64,000 bases of DNA from Acidobacteriota bacterium (GTDB lineage Bacteria; Acidobacteriota; JAAYUB01). Positions 32,391-41,900 of the stretch are shown piece after piece. Every line of letters begins with the position of its first letter. The first letter of the stretch is position 1. The notes under the pieces are model-generated. The model had not been told where the DNA came from and ran no database searches. It saw only the letters and a program-made list of their open reading frames with translations. Location of the stretch: the NCBI GenBank assembly GCA_029565065.1, contig JAKQOW010000161.1:1-64000 (forward strand), in the 5' to 3' direction. A program made the position numbers and the translations under genes.

Positions 32391-33530
32391 TCACCAACCC
32401 TGCAGGAATCCGCCGTCGAACCAGTCCCACAACAGGTACATGACCAGTTGGGTCCGGCGCGGTCCGGTGTCGGTGACGGGCAGGCGCACCCCTACGTTGA
32501 ACAGGATATGCTGGCGCTGGCTCAGCGACACCTGCAACTGGGGGACGACATCCCAGTCGGTGGCTTTGCCCTCCGCCAGCTCCCGGGAACCGAGGATCTC
32601 GACCATCGGGGTCCAGCACCGGCCGCTGATCCCCTGGGTGAAGGTCTTGCCCAGGGCGGTCCGCCAAAAGGCTTCGTTGTCCGCCTCGTCGTCGATGGGG
32701 ATTCCGAAGCCCCCCTGGAACTGCACGAAACTGTCCGCCGGCAGCGCCTGGCCGAAGGTGACGAACGGCTCCACGGTGAAGCAGCCGCTGCCGAAGTCCC
32801 GGGCCTCGCTGCCGGTGGGGAACACCAGCTCGCCCGTCAGGCTGACGATGGTCCCCGTCCGCCAGTTGGCGGTCAGCACCCGCTTGTAAGCGAAAGCCAT
32901 ATCGCCAAGTCCGCCCTGCCAGCTCCCTTCCGCCCGATCGTGGGCGGCGAACGGAACCACCAGCTCGATCTGGTTGCGGGCCCCGAACCGCTTCTCGTAG
33001 ATCACCTTGTTGGAGACCGCGCCGTCCCCCTCCAGCGCCACCGACGACACCACCAGGAGCTCATCCTCGGGGAAGGCCTTTTCGGTGATGAGCGCCTTGG
33101 GGAAGTTCAACTCGCCGCGTGGCCAGGCCGCCTTCGGGCAGAACGTGCGGACGTGGTTGAGCGCCAACTGGATTTCCTCGCCGGATAGCGCATCGCCGAA
33201 CGCCGGCATAGTCCGATGGAACGCTCGCGCGGGACCGCCTTCGTGCATCACCGCGGCCCAGTCCGAGTCGGGCTCACGGGGGGCAAACTGGCAGTCGGTG
33301 AAATCGGGCAGGGGGACAGGCAGGGCGAGCTGTTCCGCCGGGACTCCGCTGCCGTCCAACCCGTGGCAATGGGCGCAGGCGGCGAGATAGATCTGCTCCT
33401 CGGTCCGTGTCGCCGGCGCATCGCTGGCAAACACCGACACCGTGACGATGAGCAGCAGTGCCGCGAGGCTGGGAACCAGCGGCCCCAGACATGCAGTTCT
33501 CAGGCACAATCGGTTCATTCGGTTCTCCAT
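32391..33530 (-). CDS. Cytochrome c fused to a beta-barrel-like domain
   Basis: A 379-residue secreted protein. After a signal peptide, residues about 40-140 form a mono-heme cytochrome c domain (heme site CAHCHGLDGSG, distal Met probably in RTMPAFGDALS). Residues 150-379 have alternating beta strands ending in an aromatic residue (FLQGW), as in MetA/DUF3187-like outer-membrane barrels. If real, heme and barrel in one chain could carry electrons at the outer membrane. ATG 33518 (MNRLCLRTACLGPL) is an equally possible start. It is co-transcribed with the pentaheme gene. Confidence 0.82.
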   Translation of the reverse strand: MENRMNRLCLRTACLGPLVPSLAALLLIVTVSVFASDAPATRTEEQIYLAACAHCHGLDGSGVPAEQLALPVPLPDFTDCQFAPREPDSDWAAVMHEGGPARAFHRTMPAFGDALSGEEIQLALNHVRTFCPKAAWPRGELNFPKALITEKAFPEDELLVVSSVALEGDGAVSNKVIYEKRFGARNQIELVVPFAAHDRAEGSWQGGLGDMAFAYKRVLTANWRTGTIVSLTGELVFPTGSEARDFGSGCFTVEPFVTFGQALPADSFVQFQGGFGIPIDDEADNEAFWRTALGKTFTQGISGRCWTPMVEILGSRELAEGKATDWDVVPQLQVSLSQRQHILFNVGVRLPVTDTGPRRTQLVMYLLWDWFDGGFLQGW

Positions 33531-33546
33531 GATGGAATGATTCGAT

Positions 33547-33885
33547 TCATCCGCGCGGGCCGGCGGGATCGTCCAGCCCGCGGGGGATGAGCAGCACCCC
33601 GTATGCGACCCACAGCCCCAGCAGGAGGCCGGCGATCCCGAACGTCAATTCCACGGCCGCCAGCAGCGGGGCGGACGGGGTGGCGGCGGGCAGGACGAGC
33701 CGGTTGAGGACGGTTTGGAGGATGATGCGCAGCGCCAGCAGGAAGAATCCCAGGCCCAGCACCCGGCCGCTCCGCGCGTGCCGCATCCGCACATAGGCCA
33801 TCCAGGCCAGCAGCAGATACAGGAGCACCCAGAGGCCGGCATCCGCCAGATACAGATTGCGAACCAGGGCGTCCGGATCAGCCAT
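33547..33885 (-). CDS. Small membrane protein
   Basis: A 112-residue protein with about three hydrophobic helices (LWVLLYLLLAWMAYV, VLGLGFFLLALRIIL, LTFGIAGLLLGLWVAYGVLL). There is no heme motif and no family is recognised. It overlaps the preceding membrane-protein gene by 8 bases and is 16 bases upstream of the cytochrome/barrel gene, so it is probably part of the same respiratory unit. Confidence 0.75.
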   Translation of the reverse strand: MADPDALVRNLYLADAGLWVLLYLLLAWMAYVRMRHARSGRVLGLGFFLLALRIILQTVLNRLVLPAATPSAPLLAAVELTFGIAGLLLGLWVAYGVLLIPRGLDDPAGPRG

Positions 33886-34216
33886 GGCTCACCTCGGATC
33901 GTCCGCGCGGCCGGAGCGGCCGGGTCAGGAGGGCGATTGCCAGCGCGATCAGCCCGCCGGCCAGGATGCCGATCGCGTCGGTCGCCAGCCCGGACCAGGC
34001 GGCAAACAGCCCGAAATAGAGCAACTGGACCACGGCCAGCTGGGCGAGGTCGCGCAGCAGCCAGCCGCACCAGCCGACGACCAGCAGCCAGGCGGCCCAC
34101 GGGCGGCGCCGCCGGCGGGTGAGAATCACGGCGGTCACGCCGGCGGCCAGGACGCCGGCAGCCTGGCCGATCACAGCCATCAACTGGCTGGCTTGGTACG
34201 CGGTATCCATTCGCAT
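33878..34216 (-). CDS. Small membrane protein
   Basis: A 112-residue protein with about three hydrophobic helices (LMAVIGQAAGVLAAGVTAVI, WAAWLLVVGWCGWLLR, AIGILAGGLIALAIALLT) and Arg-rich loops. It is not recognised. It is the first gene of the cytochrome cluster (34216-30745). Same length and similar layout as its neighbour suggest the two form a pair in the membrane, perhaps anchoring the cytochromes; this is inference. Confidence 0.72.
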   Translation of the reverse strand: MRMDTAYQASQLMAVIGQAAGVLAAGVTAVILTRRRRRPWAAWLLVVGWCGWLLRDLAQLAVVQLLYFGLFAAWSGLATDAIGILAGGLIALAIALLTRPLRPRGRSEVSHG

Positions 34217-34305
34217 GTGAACACCTTCGCTTGCGCCGCAGACCCGGCGGGCAACCGGTCGCTGCGACGATATTAGCTCTACGATACCTGATGTCGACTC
34301 AAGGT

Positions 34306-34311
34306 ATTATA
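34306..34311 (-). promoter_or_regulatory. Candidate -10 box of the cytochrome cluster
   Basis: TATAAT on the minus strand, about 90 bases upstream of the first small membrane-protein gene. No convincing -35 is seen. Confidence 0.4.
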
Positions 34312-34364
34312 CCCGCGGCGGAAGGCGCCGGCCAAGCGGAAACACCGGCGACCCCGGATCGATC

Positions 34365-36212
34365 TCAATGGGTGGGCAGCGGCAGCTCGACCCGCAGGCC
34401 GGCATAGACGGCCCGGCCGGGCATGGGCACTCCCTGCATTTCCTGGTACTCTTCGCCCAGCAGGTTTTCCGCCCGGACGTACAGCTCGAACAGATGCCAA
34501 TGCCGCGCCGCCTGCGCCGCCAGCAGGGTGTACCGGTCGTCGATGCCGGCCCGGACCTTGTGGTGCACCGAGACGCTCCAGGTGACGGCTGCGCCCCACG
34601 ACCCGGAGCATTGAACCGAGACGTGGTGCCGGCAATAGTCCAGCGCGTATTTCGACTCGTAGTCCACTGCCGCCACGGGCGCCAGCTCGTTGTAGGCGTA
34701 TCCCGCCTGGACGCGGAGCCGTTCGCCCAGCGGCGCCGCGGCCTGGATGGCGCCGCCGGCGACGGTGGCCCGGCCGACGTTGGCGGCCCGCCACGGGTCG
34801 GCGGGCGCGGTGCGGATCCAGTCGATCATCTCATCGTCCCGGCGGACGAAGGCCGTCGCCGACACGCACGCCCCGGAGGCGCCGTACCAGTCTGCGCCCC
34901 CCTCCAGGGTGACCGCCCGCTCCGGCGCCAGATCCGGGTTCCCCTGGTTGGCCGGGCTCCAGTAGTACAACTCCGTGAAGGACGGCGTGCGGAAGGCCTT
35001 GCCGACGAAGGCCCGCAGCTTCCAGTTCCCGTCGGGGAGCCAGGCCACCCCCAGCCCCGGCGTCCAGACCGTCCCGTAGCCGGTGAAATGATCCACCCGG
35101 AGCGTTCCCTGCACGAGATACTGCGGGGCGGGGCGCCACTGCGCCTCCAACATGCCGGCGGCCTGGTCGGCGTCGTGGTCTCCCAGACGGTTGCTCGTCA
35201 GGGCGGCGTGTCGCAATTCCAGGCCGGCGGTGCAGCGGAAGCTCGGCGTGTCGGCGGCCACGCTGTGCACCTGCAGCTGCAGGGTCCGGTTGTCGTGGCG
35301 GTTCCGGTAGAGTTCGGGATGGTCCCGCACCAGGATGTAGTCGTCCTGGTGCAGCCGCCACCACAGGTCCACGCGGGTGGGCGCGGCGCGGAACGGCCCG
35401 CCCGTCAGCGCGTTGCTCCAGAGCAGGCCGTGGCTCCGGGTGTGCTCCCAGGACGGGTAGGGACCGTAAAAACCCTGGGCGCCGAAGGCGTTGTCGAGAT
35501 GGCCGTAGGCCAGCGCCGTCTCGCCCAGCCGGTGCGGCTGGGTGAAGCTGGCCCACACCTGGCCGAGGCGGTAGTCCCGGTTGACCATGAACCCGTCGCT
35601 GCGGCTCAATCCGCCGTAGATCTGCGCCACGCCGCTCCCCAGGCGGACGGTGCCGGCCGCCGATGCGCCCGCGCTGCCGAAGGACCCGCCGGAGGCCTCC
35701 AGGCGGACACGGTCCGGCCCGGTCCGTCGCGTGATGATGTTCACCACTCCGCCCACCGCGTCGGCGCCGAAAAAGACCGAGTTCGAGCCGGTCTGGATCT
35801 CCACCCGCTCGATCAGCTCCGGCGGCACCGGGAGCTCCATGTTGAAGTGGGCCGTCTGCGGGTCGTTCCAGCGCATGCCGTCGACGCACACGACCACGCC
35901 CGCGGCATTGGAGCCGCGGAGGTGGATGTCGCCGAACAATCCGCCGGCCACCGCCGGACGGAAATCCACCGCCGCCGCCAGAGCCAGCACGTCGGTCACT
36001 CGCCGGACGGGCAGCCGGCGCAGCGCGTCGCCCGGAATGACCGTCACGTCGCGCGTGGCCTGGTCCAGCTCCGCCGGCGCCAGCGATGCCGAGACCACCA
36101 CGGTGTCCCGGATCGCCGGTGCAGGCGGGGTCTCCGCCGGGTCCGGATCCGCGCACTCGGCCGCCCGCGCGACCGCCAGCAGCAGAATGAGGATGCAGGC
36201 CGTTCGGTTCAT
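34365..36212 (-). CDS. TonB-dependent outer-membrane receptor (BtuB-like)
   Basis: A 615-residue receptor with a signal peptide (MNRTACILILLLAVARAAEC). The plug domain (about 35-150) begins RDTVVVSASLAPAELDQATR and includes LRGSNAAGVVVCVDGMRWND and VEIQTGSNSVFFGADAVGGV. The C-terminal barrel ends in a short beta strand (VYAGLRVELPLPTH). The layout is closest to the BtuB/siderophore group; the ligand is not evident and no cobalamin riboswitch is present upstream. The start is 36212, not 36224, because the latter ATG is inside the -10 box. Energy would come from an ExbB/ExbD motor. Confidence 0.9.
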   Translation of the reverse strand: MNRTACILILLLAVARAAECADPDPAETPPAPAIRDTVVVSASLAPAELDQATRDVTVIPGDALRRLPVRRVTDVLALAAAVDFRPAVAGGLFGDIHLRGSNAAGVVVCVDGMRWNDPQTAHFNMELPVPPELIERVEIQTGSNSVFFGADAVGGVVNIITRRTGPDRVRLEASGGSFGSAGASAAGTVRLGSGVAQIYGGLSRSDGFMVNRDYRLGQVWASFTQPHRLGETALAYGHLDNAFGAQGFYGPYPSWEHTRSHGLLWSNALTGGPFRAAPTRVDLWWRLHQDDYILVRDHPELYRNRHDNRTLQLQVHSVAADTPSFRCTAGLELRHAALTSNRLGDHDADQAAGMLEAQWRPAPQYLVQGTLRVDHFTGYGTVWTPGLGVAWLPDGNWKLRAFVGKAFRTPSFTELYYWSPANQGNPDLAPERAVTLEGGADWYGASGACVSATAFVRRDDEMIDWIRTAPADPWRAANVGRATVAGGAIQAAAPLGERLRVQAGYAYNELAPVAAVDYESKYALDYCRHHVSVQCSGSWGAAVTWSVSVHHKVRAGIDDRYTLLAAQAARHWHLFELYVRAENLLGEEYQEMQGVPMPGRAVYAGLRVELPLPTH

Positions 36213-36222
36213 AAAAGGCGGC

Positions 36223-36231
36223 ATTATAACA
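36223..36231 (-). promoter_or_regulatory. Extended -10 promoter of the TonB receptor
   Basis: TGTTATAAT on the minus strand. The box ends ten bases before ATG 36212, so initiation near 36216 gives an almost leaderless transcript. Confidence 0.6.
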
Positions 36232-36257
36232 CGCGATCAGACGGAGCAGGCCGGACG

Positions 36258-36286
36258 TTGCATTGACGTGCGCGTTCCGGTATCAT
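36258..36286 (+). promoter_or_regulatory. Promoter of the small-protein/lipoprotein unit
   Basis: TTGCAT (36258-36263) and TATCAT (36281-36286) with a 17-base spacer. Start near 36293; GGGAGG at 36301-36306 precedes ATG 36316. Confidence 0.6.
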
Positions 36287-36315
36287 GGGATCGAAATTCA
36301 GGGAGGCAAAGGCGC

Positions 36316-36528
36316 ATGCGGGATCTCCGGGTGATCGAGGATGCCGTGCGGGAGTTTCAGAGCCGGGGCGGCCGGTTCCTCGAGGCCGTCCACGTGGACG
36401 GCCGCCGGTTGACGGGCGAGTTCGTTGGGCTGACGGATACGCCCAACGGCCGCCAGATCATCCTGAAACCGCCGCACGGCCGTGAAATCCGCCTCTATTA
36501 CGCCATGATCCGGCGCCTCGAGGGGTGA
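36316..36528 (+). CDS. Small conserved-looking hypothetical protein
   Basis: A 70-residue soluble protein (RVIEDAVREFQSRGGRFLEA at the N-terminus, HGREIRLYYAMIRRLEG at the end). It has a beta-rich, Sm/SH3-like appearance with short strands (GEFVGLTD, RQIILKPP), reminiscent of small RNA- or ligand-binding folds, but I do not identify it. It has its own promoter and ribosome binding site and is followed after 31 bases by a lipoprotein gene. Confidence 0.7.
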   Translation: MRDLRVIEDAVREFQSRGGRFLEAVHVDGRRLTGEFVGLTDTPNGRQIILKPPHGREIRLYYAMIRRLEG

Positions 36529-36559
36529 GCCCGGCGTCACCGGCGGGAGCCCGCACCGC

Positions 36560-37312
36560 ATGACACATTCCCGAATCATTCCGTCATCGGCCGCCGCCAC
36601 GCTGATGGCGCTGGCTGCCGCACTGCTGACTGCCTGCGGCCCGCCGGCCGCGGCGCCCGCCGCCCGCACCGCGGAGCCGGGCGGCCCGCCGGCGGGTGCC
36701 CGGCTCCTGTTCACGTGGGAGGGCTTGGTGGACGGCCGGGATCTGCTCAAGTTTCGCGGCGACCGTTGCCTGGTGGAGCACGAGCGGGATCGTGACATCC
36801 AGGCCATGCGCTTTCAATCCTTCCATCCGCTGGATCCCTGGGTGTTCCCGGTGATCATCGTACGGGAAGCGGGCCGGGGCAAAGTGGAAGTCATCCGGCA
36901 GGGAGACCGCTGGAATGCGTTCACCCTGGTGGTGCGGGTGGATGATCTGGCGACCGGCGGCGCCGGACGCTTCCGGTTCTCCGCCTACCAGGGAGAGCGG
37001 GAGCGGGGCGTGCCGCCGGTGCTGTCGGTGTACGCCGAGGTGGACGACGAGGCGCGTCTGGAAATCGTCGGCGCGATCCTCCGCGCCCGGCCCGAGGGGG
37101 GGGGCGGCGTCCGCGACCTCAAGTACATGTTCCGGGACGCCACGGGACTGGAACCGGGCGGCGCCTACCGGCTGCAGCAGGTCCACGGACGCGGGGAGGC
37201 AACGTTGGCCGGCGACGGATCGGCCGGCGATCCATTCCGGATCATTATCCAAGACAAAGCAGCGGGCAGCTCGCTGTACGTGCTGGAACTGTATCCGACC
37301 CGAGGGGAGTGA
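36560..37312 (+). CDS. Predicted lipoprotein
   Basis: A 250-residue protein. The N-terminus has a hydrophobic signal ending in the lipobox LLTAC (lipidated Cys near residue 25), followed by a Pro/Ala-rich linker. The mature part has beta strands (LLFTWEGLVDGRDLLKFRGD, DRWNAFTLVVRVDDLATGG) suggesting a jelly-roll fold. There are no catalytic motifs and no family is recognised. The location is the inner leaflet of the outer membrane or the periplasmic face. It converges on thiC with a 13-base gap. Confidence 0.78.
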   Translation: MTHSRIIPSSAAATLMALAAALLTACGPPAAAPAARTAEPGGPPAGARLLFTWEGLVDGRDLLKFRGDRCLVEHERDRDIQAMRFQSFHPLDPWVFPVIIVREAGRGKVEVIRQGDRWNAFTLVVRVDDLATGGAGRFRFSAYQGERERGVPPVLSVYAEVDDEARLEIVGAILRARPEGGGGVRDLKYMFRDATGLEPGGAYRLQQVHGRGEATLAGDGSAGDPFRIIIQDKAAGSSLYVLELYPTRGE

Positions 37313-37325
37313 CCGGCTCGCGGAA

Positions 37326-38630
37326 TCACCGCTTCTTCGCGCGGAGGAGCTCCATCGCTTTCTGGCTGGTCTTGACGGCGCAGAATTCGCCGCACATGGT
37401 GCAGACCTCGCTTTGCCCCTTCGGGGGACGCTCCCGCCGCATGCGCTCGGCCAGCTCCGGATCGAGGGCGTGGCGGAACTGACCGTCCCAGTCCAGGTTT
37501 TTCCGGGCCACGCTCATGGCCCGGTCCGGATCCATGGCGCCGGGCAGGCCTTTGGCGATGTCCGCGGCGTGGGCGGCGATCTTGGAGGCGATCACGCCGA
37601 GGCGGACGTCCTCCGCGGTGGGCAGCCGCAGATGCTCCGCCGGCGTCACGTAACAGAGGAAGTCGGCACCGTGCATTCCGGCCACGGCCCCGCCGATGGC
37701 CCCGGTGATGTGGTCGTAGCCGGGGGCGATGTCGGTGACCAGCGGGCCGAGCACATAGAACGGCGCGCCTTCGCAGAGCGATTTTTCCAGGCGCATGTTC
37801 TCGGGGATCATTTGGAGGGGTACGTGGCCCGGCCCCTCGATCATCACCTGCACGCCGGCGGCCCGGGCCCGGCGCGTCAGCTCGCCGAGCACCAGCATTT
37901 CGCCGATCTGGGCGCGGTCGGTGGCGTCGGCCAGGCAGCCCGGCCGCAGGCCGTCCCCGAGCGAAAGGGTCATGTCGTGGCGGCGGCAGATCTCGAGCAG
38001 CCGGTCGAAGTGTTCGTAGAGCGGATTTTCGCAGTCGTGGCAGATCATCCACTCCACCAGGAGCGAGCCGCCGCGACTGACGATGTCCATCACCCGGCCC
38101 TGCTGGCGCAGCAGCTCCACCACCGCGCGGGTGGCGCCGCAGTGCACGGTGATGAAGTCCACGCCGTCGCGGCCGTGGTCCTCGATCACGCCGAAGAGAT
38201 CATCCGCGGTCATCTTGATGAAGGCCTGGTGCGCGTCGCGGGCCCGGACCGCCGCCTCGTAGATGGGCACGGTGCCCACCATGACGTCGGAGGCGGCGAT
38301 GATCCGCTGCCGCGTGAGGCGAATCTGGCGGCCGGTGCTCAGGTCCATGACGGCATCGGCGCCGTACCGGACGGCCACCTGCAGCTTGGTCAGCTCCTCG
38401 TCGATGCTCTCGTGCTCCGGTGACGTGCCGAGGTTGGCGTTTACCTTGGTCCGCAGCCCCTCGCCGATGCCGGCAGGCCGGCGCAACGTCTTGGCGGCGT
38501 TCTGCGGGATCACGATCCGCCCCGACCGCAGGCCGGCCAGGATGAACTCGGGCTCACGGGTCTCGGCGGCGGCGACCGCCCGCAATGCGTCCGGGATGTC
38601 GCCTTGTTGAATCCGATCGATCATGGTCAT
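37326..38630 (-). CDS. thiC: Phosphomethylpyrimidine synthase ThiC
   Basis: A 434-residue radical-SAM-like enzyme that converts aminoimidazole ribotide to HMP phosphate for thiamine synthesis. Motifs are TKVNANLGTSPEHESIDEEL, GADAVMDLSTG, EGPGHVPL, YVLGPLVTDIAPGYDHITGA, GADFLCYVTPAEHLRLP and the C-terminal cluster site CTMCGEFC. The length fits the shorter clostridial-type ThiC. I find no THI-box riboswitch in the 72 bases upstream, so control by TPP is not shown. A small membrane protein gene precedes it. Confidence 0.97.
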   Translation of the reverse strand: MTMIDRIQQGDIPDALRAVAAAETREPEFILAGLRSGRIVIPQNAAKTLRRPAGIGEGLRTKVNANLGTSPEHESIDEELTKLQVAVRYGADAVMDLSTGRQIRLTRQRIIAASDVMVGTVPIYEAAVRARDAHQAFIKMTADDLFGVIEDHGRDGVDFITVHCGATRAVVELLRQQGRVMDIVSRGGSLLVEWMICHDCENPLYEHFDRLLEICRRHDMTLSLGDGLRPGCLADATDRAQIGEMLVLGELTRRARAAGVQVMIEGPGHVPLQMIPENMRLEKSLCEGAPFYVLGPLVTDIAPGYDHITGAIGGAVAGMHGADFLCYVTPAEHLRLPTAEDVRLGVIASKIAAHAADIAKGLPGAMDPDRAMSVARKNLDWDGQFRHALDPELAERMRRERPPKGQSEVCTMCGEFCAVKTSQKAMELLRAKKR

Positions 38631-38702
38631 GACGGTTCGCTCCGTTTCAAATGGAATGGGCCGGCGGGGATTCGGCCGGGAAGGGCGCGGACGGGCCGCG
38701 CG

Positions 38703-38990
38703 TCATTCCGCCGGCGGCGTGTGCTTCCAGCGGCGGTACCGCACGATCTCCTCGATGCCGATGAGGATGTTCAGAATACCCAGGCCGGAGACAGCGCCGC
38801 GGAGGAACGAATTGAGCAGGTAGGGGCGGGCGGCCGGAAAGTGGTAGAGCAGGTAGTTGTTCTCCCAGATCCAGGATATCCAGGGCATGACGGTCAGCAG
38901 CGCGCCGACGTAAAAGCAGTAGATCAGGTACACCACAAAAAAGTACTTGTACAGGAAGCTGGGTGAGCGCGGCATGGGCTGGGAGGTCAC
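38703..38990 (-). CDS. Small two-helix membrane protein
   Basis: A 95-residue protein with two hydrophobic segments (YKYFFVVYLIYCFYVGALLT and LRGAVSGLGILNILIGIEEI) and a charged C-terminal tail (RYRRWKHTPPAE). No family is recognised. It overlaps the giant TPR gene by 4 bases, so it is translationally coupled to it and is likely a membrane partner. It is 72 bases before thiC. Confidence 0.72.
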   Translation of the reverse strand: MTSQPMPRSPSFLYKYFFVVYLIYCFYVGALLTVMPWISWIWENNYLLYHFPAARPYLLNSFLRGAVSGLGILNILIGIEEIVRYRRWKHTPPAE

Positions 38991-41900
38991 TTGATCTTGA
39001 TGCGGAGCGCCTTGATCTTGTCCGCCACGTCCCGGTAGTTGATGTCCTCGGCGTAAATCTCGGAGTAGACATCCAGGGCCTTCTGGTAATCCTCCATCAT
39101 CTCGTAGGCGCGGGCCATGTCGAACTTGAGCGCCTGGTACTCATGGTCCTCGTGCCCCTTGCTCTGGACGCCCCGCTCGCACCATTTCAGGGCGGACTTG
39201 TAAAGGCCCTTCTCGAAGAAACACACGCTGAGCATGCTGCAGGCCTTGATGAAGTTGGGCGTGGACTGCTGGTCTTTCACGCAGTTGTACGCCTTCTGGA
39301 AGGCGGCGATCGAGTCGTCCAGGAGCCCCATTTCCTTGTAGGCGCAGCCCAGGTTGTAGTGGGTTTCGAAGTCGCCCTCTTCCACCTCGTCGCCCACGAA
39401 GACCTTGTTGGCCTCCTCGACGATGTCGGAGAAGATGTTGTGCATCGACGACAGCGCCTTCCCCGGCGCGTTCTTGTCCTCCACGGCCGCATCCTGCTCG
39501 GGGGGAACGAAGAGCCCGTCCGGCTTCTGGTGCAGCGAAGTCTTCTCCTCGCCGAACAGGAAGGAATTGCCGAGGACGTCATCCGCCTGCAGGTCGGAGA
39601 ATGGATTGGCCGGCGCCGCGTCGGCGGCCGGCTCGCCCGCGCCCTCCATGTTGGGGCTCATCTTGCGGACCTGGTAGCTGCTGCTGGGCCGCTCCGTGTC
39701 CTCCTTCATCGAATCGGCGGAGATCATGCTGAAGAGATCGATGTCGACCTCCTCCGGAGTGACCTCCTCTGCAGCCGTCGGCTCTTCCGCGGGCGCGGCC
39801 GCGCGGGTGGTGTCGGGGCGCGGGATTTCCTGGATCTCGATGCGCGGCTTGAAGGCGACCTCTTCTTCGATGGATTCCGGTTCGGGAGTTTCCTGAACGG
39901 GTTCGGGCACCGCCAGCTGACTCAGCCGCTCCTGGATCTCGGAGCTGTCCGGGAAGCGCTTCTGGAGCTGGAGCAGTTCCTCGCGCGCGTTGTCGTTGAA
40001 TCCCAGCTTGATGTAGAAGTCGATTTCCTGGAGGGCGTTCAGAACCTCGCGGTTATCGGCCGGCGCCGGCGCGGCCGGCGGCGGAGTGGCGGCCGGCGCC
40101 TCGGGGTGGGTCGGCAGGTCCTTGAGCGAGTTCAGGTTGTCGATCGACGCCTCGGCGGCTGTCGGCTCGGGCTCCAGCGACACGCTATGGGCCGGGGTGC
40201 CGGGCAGCTCCAGTCCGCTGATGCCGAGTTTGGTCAGAAAATCAAGATCCTCGATTGACTTGAGCGTCTCTTCGAGGCGGAGGTTGATGTCGGAGTCGAT
40301 TTCCGGCAGCGGCGTGAAGAACTCGCTGGTCGGTGTCTTGGCCGGCTTCTTCTGGACCGGCGGAGGGGCCGGCTCCGCCGCCGGCGGCGCCGGTTTCGCC
40401 GGCGCGGCGCTGTTCTTCGCGGGCGGTTCCTCGGGGGCCTTCGGCTTGGCGGTGGGGCGGTCGACGGATTTTGCCGGCGCCGTATCACGCGGGCCCACCA
40501 GGATCTCGGACAGGTCGTTCGTCAGGTCGATGGAATCTTCCACTTCCAGGAGCTCGAAGCCGGTCGACGACGTGTCCATCTCTTCGGGGAACGAGATCCC
40601 TTTATCCAGCACGCCGGTGGGAATGGAGATGTCCCCGCGGGTCGGATCGAGACCGCGCCCCTCTTCCAGGAAGGCGGCCGCCCGGTCGTGCTCACCGCGC
40701 AAGGTCAGCAGGTTGACGAGTTCGAAGCACAGGTCCGCGGCCTGCTTGAGGCTGCCTTCTTCCTTGTAGAGGTTCTTCAACTTTTCGCGCAGAGCCGTGT
40801 CGTTGGGATCTTCCTTGATTTTTTCCTGCAGCTTGAGCTTGGCCTTGTCCTTGAGCCCGTAACTGAGCAACAGCTCGATCTCCAGGCCCACGTCGCCCTG
40901 CCCGGGTGTGGTGGTGCCCCGGCTCAACTCCGACGTGTCGAACTCGAACAGCGCGGCGCTCTCCTCTTCTTCCTCCTCCGATCCGCCATAGGGGGTATAC
41001 GTTTCGTTCGGGTAGACCTTGGCGAATGCCTCGCGGTGGAAGTTGCGGAGTTTTTCGCTGTTCGGCTCCAGATTCAACGCCTTCTCGAGAACCTGCAGCG
41101 CATCGGGGTACTGCTTGCGCCGCATGAGCGCCTCGACCAGCTTTTCCAGCGTGCTGAAGTACTTGAAGCTGTCCGACAAGGTCTGATAGACCTCGGCCAG
41201 TTTCTGCAGGGCGACGATGTTGATCGGATCCTGACTGATGATCGCCTCGAGCGTCTCAAGCAGCTTCAGGTTTTCCTTGCGGTTGAGCATGATGTCGGCG
41301 ACCTTGCTGATGGCGGCGCCGGCCAGCTCGTAATGCGTCAGTTTCAGCGCGGACTCGGCCAGATCGTACAGGAGAAAATACTTGGACGGGTCCAGATCGA
41401 AGATCGTCGAAAAGACCTCGTACGCCTTCTGCAGCTCCCCCTGGAACATGTAGCATTGCCCCAGCATCTCCATCAGTTCGCGGTTGTCGGGGCTGCGCTT
41501 CTGGGCGGCTTCCAGCTTGTCCGTCAGCAGCCCGAAATCCTGCAGCTCCAGCGAAATCTTGAACAGCGTCTTGAGCGAGCCCATGTGGTAGGGGTCGATC
41601 TCCAGGGCCATCTTGATGCTATTCAGGGCCTGCTGGGGATTGCCCCGGCGGCTGCTGATGACGGCCGCGTTCAGGTACGATTCGCGGGCATTGTCCAGCA
41701 TCTCCAGCTTGAGGCTCAGTTCGGCCAGTTTCAGGTGGATGTTGGAGTCGTCCTGGGTCAGGTCGGCCAGCTTCTTGTATGTTTTGTAGGCGCGCGGGAA
41801 ATTGTTGCTCACCAGGTAGGCCCGGGCGATTTCCGCGTAGTGCTTCTTGGCCTCCGAGACCATGCCTTCCTTGATGAACAGGTCGGCCAGGACCTCGAGG

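Noticed and set aside
36213-36300. Cobalamin riboswitch upstream of the BtuB-like receptor
   Set aside because: The leader is only a few bases long because the -10 box abuts the start codon; there is no room for a B12 element.
38631-38702. THI-box (TPP) riboswitch upstream of thiC
   Set aside because: No CTGAGA-type core or paired arms are seen in the 72 bases before the gene.
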